A stretch of DNA of 64,000 nt from Corydoras sp. C115. Taxonomy: Eukaryota > Chordata > Actinopteri > Siluriformes > Callichthyidae. Of the stretch, positions 50,849 to 62,869 are shown piece after piece. The stretch is taken from NCBI GenBank assembly GCA_019802505.1, contig JAFMOC010000195.1:373501-437500 (forward strand), in the 5' to 3' direction. Position numbers and translations under genes: made by a program. How positions within the stretch are numbered: the stretch's first letter is position 1; the number at the start of each line of letters is the position of its first letter. The notes beneath the pieces were generated by a model. That model did no database searches. It was not told the origin of the DNA and was given only the letters and a program-made list of their open reading frames with translations.

Positions 50849-51445
50849 GGGCGGCACGGTGGCTTAGTGGTTTAGCACGTTCTCCTCTCAGCACTAGGGA
50901 GTCCCGGTTCGAATCCCCATCTGGGTGGAGTTTCCATGTTCTCCCCGTGTCCGTGTGGGTTTCCTCCGGGTTCTCCGGTTTCCTCCCACAGTCCAAAAAC
51001 ATTGATCAAGTCAGTTGAGTTCTCCAAATTGCCCCATATAGAGTGTGCATATGTGCGTGAGAGTGAGTGTGTGCCCAGTGATAGATTGGCGCCCTGTCCT
51101 GGGTGTATCTGCACAGCGCCCGAAACGTCCTCCCCTGGATGGGCATGGGGAACCCACCCCATCACGACCCTAATATAGGATAAAGTGGAAGATAATGAAT
51201 GAATGAAAAAATAACACTCGGGGCGGCACGGTGGCTTAGTGGTTAGCATGTTCTCCTCTCAGTGCTGGTGATTCCCATTTCGAATCCCCATCTGGGTGGA
51301 GTTTCCATGTTCTCCCCCTGTCCGCGTGGGTTTCCTCTGGGTTCTCCGGTTTCCTCCCACAGTCCAAAAACATGGATCGAGTCAATTGAGTTGACTACCC
51401 TAATAGAGGATAAAGCGGAAGATAATGAATGAATGAATGAATGAA
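50849..51445 (+). mobile_element. SINE-A dimer inserted as a unit into SINE-B
   Basis: Two plus-strand copies (50849-51204; 51222-51445, the second with an internal deletion) are joined by AAAAAATAACACTCG. TGGTAGCTCAGTGGAT flanks the pair (50833-50848 and 51446-51461). It is a 16-bp TSD cut from the head of a SINE-B. Confidence 0.88.
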
Positions 51446-51645
51446 TGGTAGCTCAGTGGATCGGGTGTTGGTCTAAGGTTGTGGGTTCAAATCCCAGGTC
51501 CACTAACGTAACCAATGTGGGTCCTTGAGCAAGACCCTTAACCTTCATTGCTCCAGGGATGCTGCATTAACCCTGTGTTCTGAGCCAACCATCAAGTTGG
51601 GAGGTTTCCAAGTCGCCAATGACCAAATGTAAATGTAATGATCAG
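51446..51645 (+). mobile_element. SINE-B copy interrupted in its head
   Basis: Reads GGTAGCTCAGTGGATCGG, box B GGTTCAAATCCC, then GGGTCCTTGAGCAAGACCC, to the tail AATGACCAAATGTAAATG. Its first bases are at 50829-50848, before the SINE-A dimer. Confidence 0.87.
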
Positions 51646-51649
51646 GACA

Positions 51650-52780
51650 GAGCAGGTGTTATTAGGGTGGAGGATGATTCTCAGTTTTTTGGGTGGTGGT
51701 GCGTGTTGCACTGGCTCCGTCAACCAAACATGGTTCAGGCACCACCATCCTGTCGGCAGCATCCCGGTATCACTGATGAAGGATTAGAGGATGACGAACA
51801 CAAACCCATGCAGCCCTGCTGTCTCGGATTTTACAGCCACAAGGTGGCGCAATAAGGCGGAGTATAAGTGTCTCACTAGAGTTTTGAACACTTTTGTTGA
51901 TTCGGTGTGACACCCTTTTTTTAAACCCGGTTGTTTATTCTGTTCTCGACGCGTCAGAACGCCGAGCGCTTTGATCTTCAGCCGCCTCGCTTTGACGCGT
52001 CGGTGCTGCGTTGCCAGCGTGGTGGCGCTTTAAAGCGCTGACACGCTCAGAAACGCTGAGGTTCAGCGGCGGTGCCGGTGGCGCACTCGCGCTGACAAAG
52101 GTCAGCCAGATGGCGGAGTCATTCGAGCCCGGCCTGTAACCCTTTGCCGGATTCCAAACCGAACGTTGGGAGAGCCGCAGATGCGACACTTCGGCGGGCG
52201 GGCGCTCGTTCGGAACGGCACGTGGCCGAAAGCGCCTGCTGGTCACCCCGCCGCCTCGCGGGGGCTTCCGCCGTTTGATCCGCGGACTAACCCGCCGTGA
52301 ATCCCGCCCGCCCGAACGTCCGGCGACGACGCAGCCGTGTTCATAAGTGTGGGCCGGCGATTTTGGGAGGGTTAACCTTCGCCGAGGCCGGTGCGACCGG
52401 AGCGGGTCGATCGGCGCGGCGACGGCGCCGGGGAACAGAATGATATTTGCTTTATTCCTCAGATTCTGAAGTGCTTAATCTCAGCTTCCACTCCAGAGCC
52501 TGAAATGCCGCGACTAAATGCTAATCCTCTTTATACCGAGCAGAAATGATCCTCCATCCCTCGCTCTCTCTCTCTCTCTCTCTCGCTCTCTCGCTCTCTC
52601 TCTCGCTCTCTCTGTCCTTTTTGGCGAGTACAGTAATTCTCAGATGGAGGCTTGCCGGCTGTAAGTCCAGGGAGAGTGTTCAGAATCCCTCTGCAGGTAT
52701 TACAGATTTTTTTTTTTTTTTCGAGCACCAGAGGAAGGGTGTAGGCAGAGGAAACTGACATCCCGGATTAGTCCCCGCTC

Positions 52781-52819
<39 letters not shown>

Positions 52820-53184
52820 GGTCCACTTTTTGCGAGTGTGTGGCTGAAGATGCCTCGCTGGCTGTCATATGAAAATGCAGCTGGAGCCGAGCTCGTCGGA
52901 ATCAGAATGGATTCCTGCTTAACGTCGCACGTAAGGATCCACAAGAGCGGCGCTCATCTCGGCGCGCACGCCGTCAGGGGCGGAGACGTGCGGGTTCTGC
53001 ATAACAAACCCATCACGCACCGCCGGCCGCGGCCGGACCCTCCGGCCGGACCCTTCAGCCGCCTGAACCGTAAGCTGTAATGACATCTAGAGGTCACTCC
53101 GGATAAGGAGCTCTGCAGAACGCTGAACACTGTAAATTTATTCCTCGGCATGAACCAACTCGGGGCATTGTGGGGTGGGGTGGG

Positions 53185-53221
<37 letters not shown>

Positions 53222-53452
53222 GTGGACCGCCTCACACACAACCACATCAGCCTCTCAGCAGTTTCGTTCCTCCATTCCATCTATTTAATCCCAAAGCAAA
53301 AGTCCTGGCTCAGATTTCCCTCAACTGGCGGACAAGCCTCCTTATGTGTGGAGTTGGCATGTTCTCCCCGTGTCTTCGTGCACATGCGCCTCCCACCTCC
53401 CCAAACAGGATTAACAGCTTCTGATTATCCACCCAAATCCATCCATCCATCC
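51650..53452. other. Intergenic, no gene seen
   Basis: Very CpG-rich between 51950 and 52440, with a palindrome at 52016-52047. A (CT)n-rich run is at 52563-52612, a poly-T at 52708-52721, and (TG)n at 52786-52815 and 53187-53214. Confidence 0.55.
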
Positions 53453-53988
53453 ATCAAATTCACATCAAAATTTTATAAATAGATTTTTGCCGAGGGGCGG
53501 CACGGTGGCTTAGTGGTTTAGCATGTTCTCCTCTCAGCGCTGGGGATTCCCGCTTCGAATCCCAATCTGGGTGGAGTTTCTATGTTCTCCCCGTGTCCGC
53601 GTGGGTTTCCTCCGGGTGCTTTATCCTTTATTGGGGGGGGGGGGGTTCCCTATGCCCATCCAGGGGAGAACATTTCGGGCGCTGGGCAGATAGACCCAGG
53701 ACAGGGCGCCAATCCATCGCTGGGCACACACTCACTCACACAGACACACTCTATATGGGGCAAATTGGAGAGTTCAATTGACCTTGAATCCATGTTTTTT
53801 GGACTGTGGGAGGAAACCGGAGAACCCGGAGGAAACCCACGCGGACACGGGGAGGACATGGAAACTCCATCCAGATTGGGATTCGAACCGGGAATCCCTA
53901 GCGCTGAGAGGAGAACATGCTAAACCACTAAGCCACCGTGTCGCCCCTCGGCGAAAATCTATTTATAAAATTTTGATGTGAATTTGAT
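53453..53988. repeat. Fold-back palindrome built on a SINE-A (165-bp arms)
   Basis: The right arm 53824-53988 is the head of a minus-strand SINE-A (53618-53945) plus 43 bp of its flank. The left arm 53453-53617 is its inverted copy, flank included, with few mismatches. The 206-bp spacer is the rest of the SINE, including a G-run at 53633-53645. Confidence 0.92.
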
Positions 53989-55144
53989 TTAAAATCCCAG
54001 AAACTAAATTTTTTTGGTCAGACACCGATGGCGGACATAAGTCTATACGTGTCTTCTGGACCTTCCCCAAACTGTTTTTTTGTCTTGCATGTGTCAGTAC
54101 ATTGGTATTACATCGTAACGTGTATTTGTTTGTGAGGTGTTTGAGGTGTTTGAGGTGTTTGTTTCGTGTTCTGCGGCTGTGAATCACACGAAAGACGTGT
54201 TTCTGAAGCTTGATGTGAATTTAAAGTCGATAAAACGGCGAAACCCAACACGGTGCGTTTAAAACGCCGCTTCAGCTCGACGGAGGGTTCTTTTGTGAGC
54301 GCCGCGTCGACGCCATTTTGCAGGCCGCGGATCCCGCTGCGATGTTCGTGACTTTAACGGGACGTCGATCAATCGCCATCGTTCTCAATAAGCAGCGCGG
54401 CGCGCCGGTGTGTAGCATAGAGTGACGCCGGCGAGCAATAAAAGCCCTTTATGATTCTATTGAACGAATTCATTCAGCGACAAACATGCAGCGCAAACTC
54501 TGACATTTACAAACTTTATAAAGCTGCTTTAAATTGATCCAGGAATTTTATTTTAAGGGGAGTTTGGCGGGCGGCGCCCTCTAGTGGAGGAAGCTCTTAG
54601 AGGCATTTGTGGATTTTCCCCTCACACACGTGCGCTGGTTCTCGTTTCTTCCTTTATTCCGAACAAAAGAGGATGGAATAATCTAATAATCTGTACTTTC
54701 ACTAAGACCTCGCAATATAACTCTGTTTTTTTTTTTTTTTTTTGTTTATTCCCAGAGGTCTTTTTGCGGCAGGGAGACGATGGGAATGTCCTGCTCTGTG
54801 TTTAGAGTTGACGACTTACTGAGTGACCGATGCTAATTATAACATGGTCCTGTAAATAATAAAACTCATGACGGCTGAGGGTTGAGGGTCACATGTTCCT
54901 GCATTCCACAAAGAAATGACGTTCCCATAAGTTCAGGAACCAAAGACGGAACCCTTATAGAGGACAGCGGGGTCTCACTGTTTAAGGTACTGGACCCGGA
55001 AGGTATGAACACACTGCGGAACCACCGAGTGACGTCTCAGTCGACCACATTCGCTCACTTCGGATCAGATTAGAGCAAATGTGAAAATCTAATCCAGGCT
55101 TAATCCACTGCTTTAATTAATCCAGAACAGCAAATAAAATAAAA

Positions 55145-55465
55145 GTATTAAGTTCAAGTTCAAGTTATTTATTTATGTCGCGCTTTTTACAACAGAACGT
55201 CGTCACAAAGCAGCTTTACAGAATGAAAAGCCTTTAAACCCCCAAAGAGCGAGCCGAAGCGACAGTGGCAAGAAAAAACTCCCTGTTATGATATTATTTA
55301 AGGAAGAAACCTTGGGAGGACCGAGACTCAGTGGGGGACTCGTCCTCCTTGAGCGGACAGATATTAAACAAATGGAAAAACTCTTACAACTGGAAAAATA
55401 TATGCGAGTCCATTAGGGGGCGTCCTGCAGGACCGCCAGTCCAATTAATATTCAGGTTCCATCCG
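55145..55465 (+). repeat. Dispersed teleost repeat (RAGTTCAAGTT type)
   Basis: AGTTCAAGTTATTTATTTAT, GTCACAAAGCAGCTTTACAG, GACAGTGGCAAGAAAAAACT and GAAGAAACCTTGGGAGGACC in this order match a repeat that I recall as common in fish genomes. The class is not certain. Confidence 0.6.
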
Positions 55466-55469
55466 GTAT

Positions 55470-56890
55470 TCGTCAGCAGAGCCATGGATGAAGATCTCCA
55501 GGAAGCCGGTCACACCTCAAAAGAAACAGATAAGGAAGGCAGTTAGAGCTGATAATAAAGCACGGCATTTAATTAATAAGTGATTAATTGACACAGTGCA
55601 GCATGTGACTCCGGCATCACCGACTAGAGCAGCAGAACTAAAAGAGGCAGATACTGCAGGGTACTTAGTTAAGAGGGCTCCCCGGAACAGCATCATTTCA
55701 GCGCCACACCCATTAATGATGAGATGGGTGAAGAGGTGAAACGCCAGCACACACTGATCACAGATTACCCCCCCCCCCAACACAGCCAAGTCTGAGACCT
55801 ACATCTTTATCTACAGGGGATTAATTAAACGAAGATTAAATAAATGTGTTTTTAATTTATTTTTAAAGATTAATAGTGATTCAGAATCACGAACAGTAAC
55901 TGGAAAGCTATTACAGTGAAGCTGTGACGGTGTACACTGTGGATATTCCCCACCCACACACCCCAACGAGTGCACAGTGATGCTACACCACCCCTCCACC
56001 CTTCAGTCGAGGGTTAGAGGTCCCGCTAACCTATAGGATTGGAGTACACTCCTGAATCCCGAACCTGTGGCCGTCCCGGGCAGTGGAGCTGGGCGTTTGT
56101 CCGTACAGCGTGTACCTGCGGTCCGAACTCCAGGTTCTTACAGATTAAAGGACTTGCCGTAGGTCAGCCCCTCAGCGGTGCACTTATACACACCCAAAAT
56201 AAAAACAGACAACCCCCAGGATGGACGGAATAAATAGCAGAAAAACGCCGGGAGAGGAGCGAATGATTAGAAACTCAGTCCTCCGCTGCTCGCCAAGCTC
56301 CGCAGAGTCCGACTTGAAAGACAGATAACGGAGGGCGGGGAGCTGGAGATGGATGTTACGGGTTTCCTCCCGTGTAAAAGTGAGGATCCGTTCCCAGTCT
56401 GCGCTCGTCTAACAGCCCCCCCCCCCCCTCCCACCCCCTCTTTAAATTGGTGGGGTTATTAGAGTGGACTCTCGCTCTTCCCGGAGAGGATCCCGCTCAC
56501 TCTCTGGCTCCCTGACATTTTGGACGGAAAGACTGTGAAGTTCCGCGCAGAACTTTCAGAGCACGCTCATAAAATATCCATGGATGTAGGACAGATGTCT
56601 GTGGACCGTCTCTCATGGCACCCTTTATTTTCTCTTTTCCAAAATCGAAAACACGGCTCCTCTGAGCACCTTTAAAAACAAACACGGCGTTCAGAGTCCA
56701 TGAGAAATATGAACCATCGCATCCCCCAAAAAATCCCGGGACTGCTTTTTATTTATTTATATATTTATTTTATCCATCCGCTACGGGGAGGAACGTACTG
56801 GAAGACCGTCACATCACCCCGTCAGTACGCCTTAATTAGACGTCCTGTTAATTACATTTGTGATTCCCTTTGTACACGATTTGGGAGAGT
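55470..56890. other. Intergenic, no gene seen
   Basis: No coding region recognised. There is a C-run at 55768-55780 and another at 56415-56428. Confidence 0.55.
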
Positions 56891-56894
56891 TGAA

Positions 56895-57055
56895 GTCTCA
56901 GTTCTAATTCATCCCAAGTGTGTTGGATCGGGTCGTTTATTCCACTCTCACCCAGACGTACCTTTATGGATGCGGCTTTGTGCAAGACTAACGGGCCTTC
57001 CCCAAACTGTTTCCACACCTGAAGCCATATGATTCCATATGCCTTCATTGAAAGG
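56895..57055 (-). mobile_element. Tc1-like transposon relic
   Basis: On the minus strand it reads VWKQFGEGPLVLHKAASIKV and, after a gap, HTWDELELRLQL. These look like decayed versions of the FGEG...HKA...IK...WDELE motifs of a Tc1-like transposase. This is the best-preserved of the relics here. Confidence 0.58.
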
Positions 57056-57068
57056 AATAAAATAACAC

Positions 57069-57740
57069 ATGGTGGCTTAGTGGTTTAGCACGTTCTCCTC
57101 TCAGCGCTGGTGATTCCCGGTTCGAATCCCAATCTGGGTGGAGTTTCCATGTTCTCCCCGTGTCCGCGTGGGTTTCCTCTGGGTTCTTCGGTTTCCTCTC
57201 ACAGTCCAGAAAAATGGATCAAGTTAATTGAGTTCTCCAAAATTGCCCCATACAGAGTGTGTCTGTGTGAGTGAATGTGTGCCCAGCGATAGATTGGCAT
57301 CCTGTCCTGGGTGTATCTGCCCAGCGCCCGAGACGTTCTCCCCTGGATGGGCATGGGGAACCCCCCCCCACCTTGACCCTAATAAAGGATAAAGCGGAAG
57401 ATAATGAATGAATGAAAAAATAACACTCGGGGTGGTACGGTGGCTTAGTGGTTTAGCATGTTCCCCTCTCAGCGCTGGTGATTCCTGGTTCGAATCCCAA
57501 TCTGGGTGGAGTTTCCATGTTTTCCCCGTGTCCGCGTGGGTTTCCTCCGGGTTCTCCGGTTTCCTCCCACAGTCCAAAAACATGGATTAAGTCAATTGAG
57601 TTCTCCAAAATTGCCCCATATAGAGTGTGATTGTGTGAGTGAGTTTGTGCCCAGCGATAGATTGCCCCCTGTCCTGGGTGTATCTGCCCAGCGTCCGATA
57701 CGTTCTCCCCTGGATGGGCATGGGGAACCCCCCCGCGACC
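57069..57740 (+). mobile_element. SINE-A dimer with the same linker as at 51205
   Basis: Copies at 57069-57413 and 57430-57740 are joined by AAAAAATAACACTCG, identical to the linker of the dimer at 50849-51445. The left flank (AAAATAACAC) and right flank (ATAACACTCATT) carry the same ATAACAC motif. This suggests that the dimer arose here by a second insertion or a tandem duplication at the target site. Confidence 0.87.
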
Positions 57741-57744
57741 CTAA

Positions 57745-58500
57745 TGGATGGAAGATAACACTCATTAGGAGGATGTCCCCATACTCTTTGCTCGTTACTC
57801 GGCGTCCACGTGGACGACGACGGAGCCGCTCTTCGGCGTGAGCTCTGAGACCATTAGGGGACGGCGATGGCGCGCTGATTTGGTCTTCGATTCGTAACGC
57901 CCTCCGACGACTTGGCGCGCCGTGGGATCCCGTTTGCATCGGCTCAGAGCCTCTCATCCGCACGCAGCAATTATAAAGCCATCAAAGCCGATATCTGCTA
58001 ATAAAGTCGCCTTGAAGCGTCTCCCACAGCTGCTCCGCCGGATCGCCGGCGCGCCGAGAGGAGCCGCCCGCGTCTGGAACGCCCTTCGGAAGTAGTGCGT
58101 AAAGTAGTCACGCGCCGCGAGAGCACCGCCCTGTTTCTCTATCCTCTGGCTTTGGCGATAAGTGGCTAATATTCCGACTGGCAGGGTGCAAGGCCCTTAT
58201 GAATGGATATTGAAATGGGAGGTCAGAGAGAACACATTCGGCTCTTTGATTGAAGGCAAAACAGTTGAATCATGGGAGCGGCCGCCTCTGAATACCAAGC
58301 AGCGCCGGGTTATGAGCGCTGGAAATGCATTCTGCAGAGATCCAGCCTCTGCACTGACAGACACTTTGTTTTGGCAGGACTGATACCAGCGTTGCCATGG
58401 AGAACCGAGAGGCTGCCGAAAGGATTTTGATGCACTTATGAAATCCATATTGGTTTTTTTTCCACGACCTCGTCGCATTATTTCCCCCAAATAAAGGACA
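57745..58500. other. Intergenic, no gene seen
   Basis: CpG-rich at 57780-58130. It ends at a poly-A run (58518-58538). Confidence 0.5.
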
Positions 58501-58539
58501 TCTTCAAAGAAAAGTGAAAAAAAAAAAAAAAAAAAAAAC

Positions 58540-59245
58540 AAGCTCGGGGGGGGGGGGGGGGGGGGGGATGTTGGTGTTGTGTGACGGAGAGGTGGAGGGT
58601 GAATGCGCCGTTTGAAGCGGATGAGGTTCAGGATGTTTTAATTGTTGCTGTGGTCTTCGTGGTCTTCCAAAAAATCACCTCCATCACGTTCTTGGTTCTG
58701 TGAACAAGAGGTTTCCACCATGGGCCCCAATGAGGCCCTTACCCCTTATTGCTCCGGGGTTTGGTGCATGGTGACTCCGACCCTGTGCCCTGACCTCTTC
58801 CATCAGGTCCGGATACGATTGGGTCGCATTGGATAAAAGCGTCTGTCAAGATGGTTGGGACAGTGGAAACGGTGGGGATGGTGGGGACAGAGGGGGGGTG
58901 GGGTGGGGGGGGTGGATGTTGGTGTTGTGTGACGGAGAGGTGGAGGGTGAATGCGCCGTTCGAAGCGGATGAGGTTCAGGATGTTTTAATTGTTGCCGTG
59001 GTCTTCGTGGTCTTCCAAAAAATCACCTCCATCACGTTCTTGGTTCTGTGAACAAGAGGTTTCCACCACGGGCCCCTGAGCGAGGCTCTTACCCCTTATT
59101 GCTCCGGGGTGTGGCGGGGGGTGACCCCGACCCTGTGCCCTGACCTCTTCCATCAGGTCCGGATACGATTGGGTTGCATTGGATAAAAGCGTCTGTCAAG
59201 ATGGTTGGGACAGTGGAAACGTTTGGGACGGTGGGGACGGTGGGG
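58540..59245. repeat. 348-bp tandem duplication with SINE-B 3' end, preceded by a G-run
   Basis: Units start at GGATGTTGGTGTTGTGTGAC (58566 and 58914). Each contains a unique part and a SINE-B-like 3' part (CCTTATTGCTCCGGGGT, TTGGATAAAAGCGTCTGTC). A 28-bp G-run (58540-58567) sits at the left edge and G-rich DNA separates the units. Confidence 0.92.
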
Positions 59246-59249
59246 GGGT

Positions 59250-59905
59250 GCGGGGTGAGGACGGACATTCCTCTCGGGTCCTGTAAGGGGAGCTGTTGCT
59301 TTATGCTGTCTTCTGTGTGAACAGAGACCCAGAGGAGCGAGCGCCGGTTGGGAATCCGGTTGGAGGAACGAGAAGGTCGTTTGGTCTTCAATCCGGAGCT
59401 CGAGAGCGAAACCTTTAGCCGCTAAAGATAACCCGCTTTACACGGCTTCCTGTTGCATCATCCTCCAAAGCCACCCACTTCTACCCCGAGGGCAAAGCTC
59501 AGCCAAACCAACAGAATTAGCAGCGGAGGCTTCCAGCAGCTGTTAGTTCTTTAAATAGAAGGAATCGATCAGCCATGCGGATGGAGACGAGGACGGAACG
59601 AGGACTTCGGCTGTGAGGTCCAAAGAGAAGCTCTGTTCTAGAAGCCTCTGGTGGAGGCGAAGGCGACGCTGCACGGCTGAGAGATGGAGGCGCCGATCAA
59701 ACGGCTGGAGGAGGGAGCTGGATGAAGGTGGAGGAGGAGGATGGCGCCACCAGGCAGGAGGAGGAGAGGGAGGCCAAGGAGGAGGTCTTTGTTGGTGAGG
59801 CAGGAGATGCGGGTGGTGGAGGTGATGGAGGAGGACTCAGTTCACAATCATTCACATCGCCACCTCTACGTACTCGCCTGTTTCTGGACTGTGAGGGAGA
59901 ACATG
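59250..59905. other. Intergenic, no gene seen
   Basis: Purine-rich GAGG-type DNA at 59640-59840 gives open frames of low complexity. No gene is recognised. Confidence 0.55.
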
Positions 59906-60840
59906 CAAACTTCACTGCTGAGCCCTATTCGGTTGCCAGGTTTTCAGAATTGGAATCCATCCATCCATCATCTTCTGCTTTATCCTCTATTAGGGGGGGG
60001 GGGGGTGTCCCCATACCTATCCAGGGGAGAACATTTCGGGCGCTGGGCAGATACACCCAGGATAGGGGGACAATCTATCGCTGGGCACACACTCACTCAC
60101 ACACACTCTAAATGGGGCAATTTGGGGCAAAATTCAATTGACCTTAATCCATGTTTCTGGACTGTGCGAGGGAACCCGCTGAGGGAGAACATGCAAACAG
60201 TTAATAGACTTCATTCGGTTGCCAGGTTTTCAGAATTGGAATCCATCCATCCATCCATTATCTTCTGCTTTATCCACTATTAGGGTCGCGCGGGGGGGGA
60301 AGGGGGGGGGGGATTGGGGAACGTTTTGGGCGCTGGGCAGATACACCCAGGACAGGGGGGCAATCTATCGCTGGGCACACACTCACTCACACACACTCTA
60401 AATGGGGCAATATTGAGAATTCAATTGACCTTAATCCATGTTTCTGGACTGTGGGAGGGAACCGGCTGAGGGAGAACATGCAAACAGACTCCCCAGATTC
60501 ACTGCTGAGCCCTGTGTGTTCATTCGGTTGCCAGGTTTTCAGAATTGGAATCCAACCATCCATTATCTTCTGCTTTATCCTCTACTAGGGGGGGGGTTCC
60601 CCATGCCAATCCAGGGGAGAACGTCTCGGGCGCTGGGCAGATACACCCAGGACAGGGGGGCAATCTATTGCTTGATACACACTCACTTACACAAACACAC
60701 TCTAAATGGGGCAATTAGGAGAATTCAATTGACCTTGATCCATGTTTTTGGCCTGTGGGAGGGAACCGGCTGAGGGAGAACATGCAAACAGACTCCCAGA
60801 TTCACTGCTGAGCCCTGTGTGTTCATTCGGTTGCCAGGTT
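59906..60840 (-). repeat. Tandem array of about 300-bp units made from headless SINE-A plus flank
   Basis: GGTTGCCAGGTTTTCAGAAT recurs at 59931, 60217 and 60526, and as GGTTGCCAGGTTTTTAAAT at 60829 (spacings 286, 309, 303). Each unit joins this flank and a CCATCCATCC tail to the 3' two-thirds of a minus-strand SINE-A, which ends at GGACTGTGGGAGGGAAC. Box A and box B are absent from every unit. Confidence 0.92.
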
Positions 60841-61014
60841 TTTAAATCCCGGTGTGTCCTCCCGTCCGCCTGTCTGCTCCTCTCATCAGGTTCCAGACTC
60901 GTCAGTGGTCCGAGGGCGTGAGGCGGCGTGTCGTCGCGCGCCGTTCGAAAGCCGTGACTAAAATCCGGCATTAGAGGGTCACTGTCTGTCACCGAAATGT
61001 CTGAGGTGAGAGCG

Positions 61015-61030
61015 AGCGAGCGAGCGAGCG

Positions 61031-61072
<42 letters not shown>
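61015..61072. repeat. (GAGC)n then (GA)n microsatellite
   Basis: GAGCGAGC repeats pass directly into a GA run. Confidence 0.94.
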
Positions 61073-61075
<3 letters not shown>

Positions 61076-61319
61076 CGGAGATGTGAGCAGAACGCTGGAC
61101 CGGTGGCACCGATGAGAATGCTGAGTCACGCTGCAGAACGTCACCGCCGGAGACAGACGGCAGAACTTAAAGCAGCTGTCTCGTCCTGATCATCAGTCCA
61201 CCGACGGAAACCCGGGACCCACAGCGCCCCCCGAAAATCATCAGACCCTTTAAACCCCCCCCCCCACTCTAGATTATAAACGAGATCCAAAACCAGGTTC
61301 ATTCATTAAACCCAAATCA

Positions 61320-61697
61320 GGGCGGCACGGTGGCTTAGTGGTTTAGCATGTTCTCCTCTCAGCGCTGGAGATTCCCGGTTCGAATCCCAATCCGGGTGGA
61401 CTGTCCATGTTCTCCCCGTGTCCCCGTGGGTTTCCTCCGGGTTCTCCGGTTTCCTCCCACAGTCCAAAAACATGGATCAAGTCAATTCAGTTTGTCTCCA
61501 AATTGCCCCATATAGAGTGTGTCTGTGTGAGTGAGTGTGTGTCCGGCGATAGATTGGCGTCCTGTCCTGGGTGTATCTGCCCAGCGCCCGAAACGTTCTC
61601 CCCTGGAGGGGCATGGGGAACTCCATCCATTATGGGGGGGGCACTCCCCATGCCCATCCAGGGGAGAACGTTTCGGGCGCTGGGCAGATACACTCAT
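61320..61697 (+). mobile_element. SINE-A followed by an inverted SINE-A fragment
   Basis: The plus-strand copy (61320-61622) loses its tail at GGGGAACTCC. A minus-strand fragment of the same 3' region (61625-61697) follows, so the 3' body is present twice, as an inverted repeat with a very short spacer. Confidence 0.87.
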
Positions 61698-61930
61698 TGA
61701 GAGGATCTAGGTTCAAATCCCGATCTGGGTGGAGTTTGCATGTCCTCCCTGTGTCTGTGTGGGCTTCCATCGGGTTCTCCGCTTTCCAACAGTCGAAATA
61801 TGTAGATTCAAGGTGAATTGGCTGCTCTAAATTGCCCCTATATAGTGTGTGTGTGTAAGTGAGTGTGTGCCTAGATACATTGGTATATCTACCAAGCGCC
61901 CGAAATGTTCTTCCCTGGATGAGTGGAGAG

Positions 61931-61967
<37 letters not shown>

Positions 61968-61975
61968 ACCCTCCC
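61698..61975 (+). mobile_element. Divergent SINE-A subfamily copy with a C-run
   Basis: Box B (AGGTTCAAATCCC), CTGGGTGGAGTTTGCATG, and AATTGGCTGCTCTAAATTGC differ consistently from the main family, so this is an older subfamily. It ends in a C tract at about 61936-61966. Confidence 0.82.
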
Positions 61976-61999
61976 CCCACTCCCTAGTTCACCGTCAGT

Positions 62000-62860
62000 T
62001 TAAATATAGTGAGTAGTGAACGAGAAAGCAACTAAAGCAAACTGTTCGTGTTTGCAGGGAGGAGGCGGTGGACACCAGCCAATCAAAAGCCACTGTGAGC
62101 TCATGTGTACAGAAATGAGCAGGAGCTCCTCGGAACAGCCAGCTCTGCATCCGTTCACGGCCGTTAAGCTTTGCGATCCGATCATCAGCCGAGCCGTAAT
62201 CAGCAAACAGCGCGCCACCACCACCCCGCGCCCGCCAACCGATCCGTAATCAGCAAACAGCGCACCGCCGCCGCCACCACCCCGCGCCCGCCAACCGAGC
62301 CGTAATGAGCGCCGAGGAGCCGACAACGCTGGCACTAACAGGACACTCCAAACTCTTGGCGCTACAACAAGGGCAAGACTTCACATCACCAGCCTGACCC
62401 CACACGGCTTTAATACCCTCCCGCTAATTAGCAGCACCTGTCTAATTAATTAAAGGTTAAGGTTAACGGCACGGAGAGGTGAATCGCCATGAACCCCCGC
62501 GAAGACAGCCTGCGCCCGATCTGATCCCACGGAACGCCGCGCGGTATTTACAGCGTGACATGCTGGCATTTCAACTCGGTGATTGACATTAAGACTAAAG
62601 ACGTTCCCGAAATCATCAACAAGCTCCGTCCGATTAAACGGGCTCCTCAACGCTGACATTCAAGACGTGACGGAGTCACAAAACACAGCGCCGCCTCATG
62701 GTCAGCATCACACGCTGCTTTTTAGGGCTCAGGACGTTCCGAACGCTCCACGCACGGACTCCACCCGAAACCCAAGCCGAGGATTCCCGGATGGAGCGGG
62801 TCGGGAGGGCCTCCGTGCTTAGGCTCCCACACACTCCACAAAACCGGGGAGACGTCTGCG
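62000..62860. other. Intergenic, no gene seen
   Basis: A direct repeat of about 45 bp (CGTAATCAGCAAACAGCGC and CCGCGCCCGCCAACCGA) occurs at 62196-62245 and 62246-62304. Nothing coding is recognised. Confidence 0.55.
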
Positions 62861-62869
62861 GGAAGGGAA

